Positions 13,498 through 15,267 of a stretch of 15,267 nucleotides of DNA are shown here, one piece after another. The notes under the pieces were generated by a model. That model did not search any database. It saw nothing but the letters and a program-made list of their open reading frames with translations, and was not told the DNA's origin. The first letter of the stretch is position 1, and every line of letters begins with the position of its first letter. Position numbers and translations under genes: made by a program. The DNA is from Pseudonocardia sp. (GTDB lineage Bacteria; Actinomycetota; Actinomycetes; Mycobacteriales; Pseudonocardiaceae): positions 1 through 15,267 of the forward strand of contig JAKDLE010000009.1 of assembly GCA_030453005.1 (NCBI GenBank), read 5' to 3'.

Positions 13498-14309
13498 CGG
13501 ACGTATGGCAACGCCCCGCCGAAGATCGGATGCCTGTGGTTCGGCTGCATCGAGATCATGGCCGACCTGGGCGTCCCCGCCCACGCCGGCGAGGTCAGCC
13601 CCGGTGACGAGGGCGTCTTCAACTACCCGGCCGGGCCGCCGGCGCAGATCGTCGCCGACGCCACCAACGCCGAGGACTGGGCCCGTGCCGGGGGCTGAGG
13701 TCATCATGGACCGGGTTCCGGAGTCGCCCGAGAACGACGCCTCGAGCAGGCCGCACCGGTGTTCTACCTGCACCACCCGAGCTACGGCACGAGCTCCGAG
13801 ACCGGGGTGGCCGCCTACCGCGCGAACCTGGAGCTCCTCGGGCAGCTCACCGGCCGTTCCGAGCAGGCAGCGCAGGCGCAGGCCCGGTTCGACCGCTACG
13901 TCGCCGCCCTGCGCGAGGTGGCCCCGCCCGGCGCCGCCGAGATCACCATCGCCCCGCTGTTCGGCTCCGACGACGGGACCTACATCCCCACCGGCCGGGA
14001 GAACCCGTTCTGCGTGACGCTCGCCGAGAACGAGCTCGGGCGGTGTGCCGACGCGCACGCCTACCAGGTCGGTGAGGGCCAGACCTGGACCGACCGCGAC
14101 GACCCCGTGTGGAACCGCCTCACCGCCGTGGCGCAGGGGGCCAGGTGTACGACGCAGGCAACCGCGTCTACTGCTGCAGCCTGCGGGGCCTGGAGCACGC
14201 CCTGCAGGAGTACGCCCACCACGCGTACAGGCCGGCCGCGGGCGTCCCGGCACCGGGGCCGGTCGCCGCCTTCGACCCGCCCACCAGCCCGCTCGCCGCG
14301 GCCCCGTGA
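13498..14309 (+). pseudogene. Siderophore-type ABC substrate-binding protein, 5' truncated with three frameshifts
   Basis: Joined frames give one periplasmic-binding protein of the FepB/FhuD/TroA type. It starts abruptly after the BFN stop with PPKIGCLWFGCIEIMADLGV and PAHAGEVSPGDEGVFNYP; the signal peptide, lipobox Cys and first strands are missing. A run of five G at 13690-13694 shifts the frame (four would restore GAEVIMDRVPESPENDA). A missing C at 13740-13741 shifts back to LEQAAPVFYLHHPSYGTSSE. At 14136-14140 five G instead of six shift again; the third frame finishes GQVYDAGNRVYCCSLRGLEH and ends at 14309. All three lesions are in homopolymers, so either real decay or base-calling indels are possible. 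The lost 5' end argues for real decay. It would have delivered ferric siderophore or a similar ligand to the permease encoded next. Confidence 0.8.
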
Positions 14310-15267
14310 CCCTCACCGCTGTGCCGACGGCGGCGCCACTCGCGCCCGCGCCGCCCCGGCGCAGCGCGCGGCTCGCGCTGCTGCTGCTCGGCGCCGCCGT
14401 CGTCGTGCTCGCGATCGCCTCGCTGCAGCTCGCCCGCGGTGAGCCGGACGTCGGACTCACCAGGGTGGCGGCCGCGCTGACCGGCGACGGTGGCGACCGC
14501 GACGGCGCCTTCCTCATCCGGGAGCTCCGGCTCCCACGGGTGCTGCTGGGCCTGCTGGCCGGTCTCGCGCTCGGGCTGGCGGGCACGCTGCTGCAGGCCA
14601 CCTTCCGCAACCCGGTGGCGGACCCGGTGCTGCTCGGGATCTCCCAGGCCGCGTCGCTGGTCGTCGCGGTGAGCGTCCTCGTGCCCGGCGTGCCTCCCGA
14701 CCTGGCGCTACCGCTGCTGTGCCTGCTCGCCAGGCTCGCCACCGGTTCGGTGCTGGTGCTGCTGGCCCGTACCGTGCGCGACCCGGTGCGCCTCATCCTC
14801 ATCGGCGTGGTCCTGTCCCTGCTCTACGGCACCCTGATCTCCGTCGTGCTGCTGCTCGCGCAGGACTACGCGCGCTTCGGGAGCGTTCTGCGGTTCACCA
14901 CCGGCTCGATCTCGAGCGCGAGCTGGGGTTCGCTCGGCGCCGCATGGCCGTGGCTCGCGGTGGCGATCCCGCTGGCCCTGGTCAGCGGCCGGGCGCTGAA
15001 CCTGCTCCAGCTCGGCCACGACCTGGCGGCCGGGCTCGGCATGAAGGTCGTCCGGGCCTGGTTCGTGCTGCTCGGGCTGGCGATGCTGCTGATCGCGCCG
15101 GTCGTCGCGGTGGTCGGCCCGATCGGGTTCGTCGCGCTGCTCGCGCCGCACGTCGCGCGGTTCCTGCTGGGCACGAGCAACGCGCATCAGGTGCTGCCCG
15201 CCTCGGCCGCGATCGGGGCGGTGGTCGTGCTGCTCGCCGACGCCGTCGGCAGGGCTCGCGTTCTTCC
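14306..15267 (+). CDS. FecCD-type iron-siderophore ABC permease, 3' end beyond window
   Basis: 320 codons are open to the window edge. The GTG at 14306 overlaps the TGA of the binding-protein frame as GTGA, the usual coupling in these operons. Family marks: RLPRVLLGLLAGLALGLAG at 75-93, LLQATFRNPVADPVLLGIS at 95-113, then LILIGVVLSLLYG, the FTTGS...SWGS loop, NLLQLGHDLAAGLGM and VAVVGPIGFVALLAPHVAR. About eight of the usual nine or ten helices are visible. It moves a ferric siderophore, cobalamin-like or related ligand across the membrane with an ATPase normally encoded next. The sequence just before the edge (LLADAVGRARV) still fits. The coding frame is clean, unlike the gene before it. Confidence 0.9.
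   Translation, partial: MTLTAVPTAAPLAPAPPRRSARLALLLLGAAVVVLAIASLQLARGEPDVGLTRVAAALTGDGGDRDGAFLIRELRLPRVLLGLLAGLALGLAGTLLQATFRNPVADPVLLGISQAASLVVAVSVLVPGVPPDLALPLLCLLARLATGSVLVLLARTVRDPVRLILIGVVLSLLYGTLISVVLLLAQDYARFGSVLRFTTGSISSASWGSLGAAWPWLAVAIPLALVSGRALNLLQLGHDLAAGLGMKVVRAWFVLLGLAMLLIAPVVAVVGPIGFVALLAPHVARFLLGTSNAHQVLPASAAIGAVVVLLADAVGRARVL

Noticed and set aside
13505..14017. ATG at 13505 as start of a separate protein before the permease
   Set aside because: That frame (MATPRRRSDACG) is a shifted reading of the binding-protein gene and matches it only between the first two frameshifts.
1..15267. tRNA, rRNA, CRISPR array, riboswitch or phage attachment site
   Set aside because: I looked for cloverleaf arms, regularly spaced direct repeats and conserved riboswitch cores on both strands and saw none; short repeats found are isolated palindromes.

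Overview
The window is very GC-rich, with strong third-position G/C bias, GTG starts, GGAG-type ribosome sites and long open antisense frames. It encodes a mycobacterial/actinobacterial-type bifunctional nuclease (BFN), a DrrAB-type ABC exporter and an IS110-type transposase remnant. This points to a chromosomal segment of an actinomycete; Pseudonocardiaceae is my guess, from general resemblance only.

Layout, left to right. (1) 1-2442, minus: a Tat-exported molybdenum hydroxylase large subunit (isoquinoline 1-oxidoreductase beta / aldehyde dehydrogenase type), followed 10 nt later by the first 13 codons of its 2Fe-2S small subunit, which leaves the window. Two copies of a 13-bp palindrome, 32 bp apart, lie just upstream and look like an operator. 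(2) 2443-2922: a gene-free stretch with one strong hairpin. (3) 2923-3594, minus: a class I SAM methyltransferase with a 12-bp hairpin in its leader. (4) 3719-4568: a graveyard holding an IS110 transposase remnant (internal deletions plus a Trp-to-stop change) and a frameshifted C-terminal half of a glyoxalase/VOC protein, separated by a 10-bp-stem hairpin. (5) 4650-5045, minus: a SnoaL/NTF2-like protein. (6) 5335-7102, plus: an alpha/beta hydrolase and a membrane-anchored metallophosphoesterase, probably one operon. (7) 7111-9421, minus: DrrA-like ATPase, DrrB-like permease (ATGA overlap), then a Nudix hydrolase with an eroded Nudix box. (8) 9650-10765, minus: a hemerythrin-SRPBCC fusion that is short at its N-terminus and interrupted by an in-frame TGA. 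(9) 10764-11753, plus: a Gfo/Idh/MocA oxidoreductase whose ATG overlaps the start of the preceding divergent gene, followed by a strong terminator hairpin. (10) 11975-12943, plus: an AraC-family regulator. (11) 12991-13476, plus: a bifunctional nuclease family protein. (12) 13498-15267, plus: an iron-siderophore-type ABC uptake locus. Its binding-protein gene has lost its 5' end and carries three homopolymer frameshifts, whereas the overlapping FecCD-type permease is open to the window edge.

The window is mostly ordinary accessory chromosome. Its distinctive character is gene decay: four loci are broken by stop codons, single-base shifts or deletions, beside intact neighbours. I did not find a clear new multi-gene system. 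The best leads are the tandem palindromes before the molybdenum hydroxylase, the hemerythrin-SRPBCC fusion with its internal TGA and start-codon overlap, and the degenerate Nudix protein attached to the DrrAB exporter. No tRNA, rRNA, CRISPR array or intact mobile element was seen.
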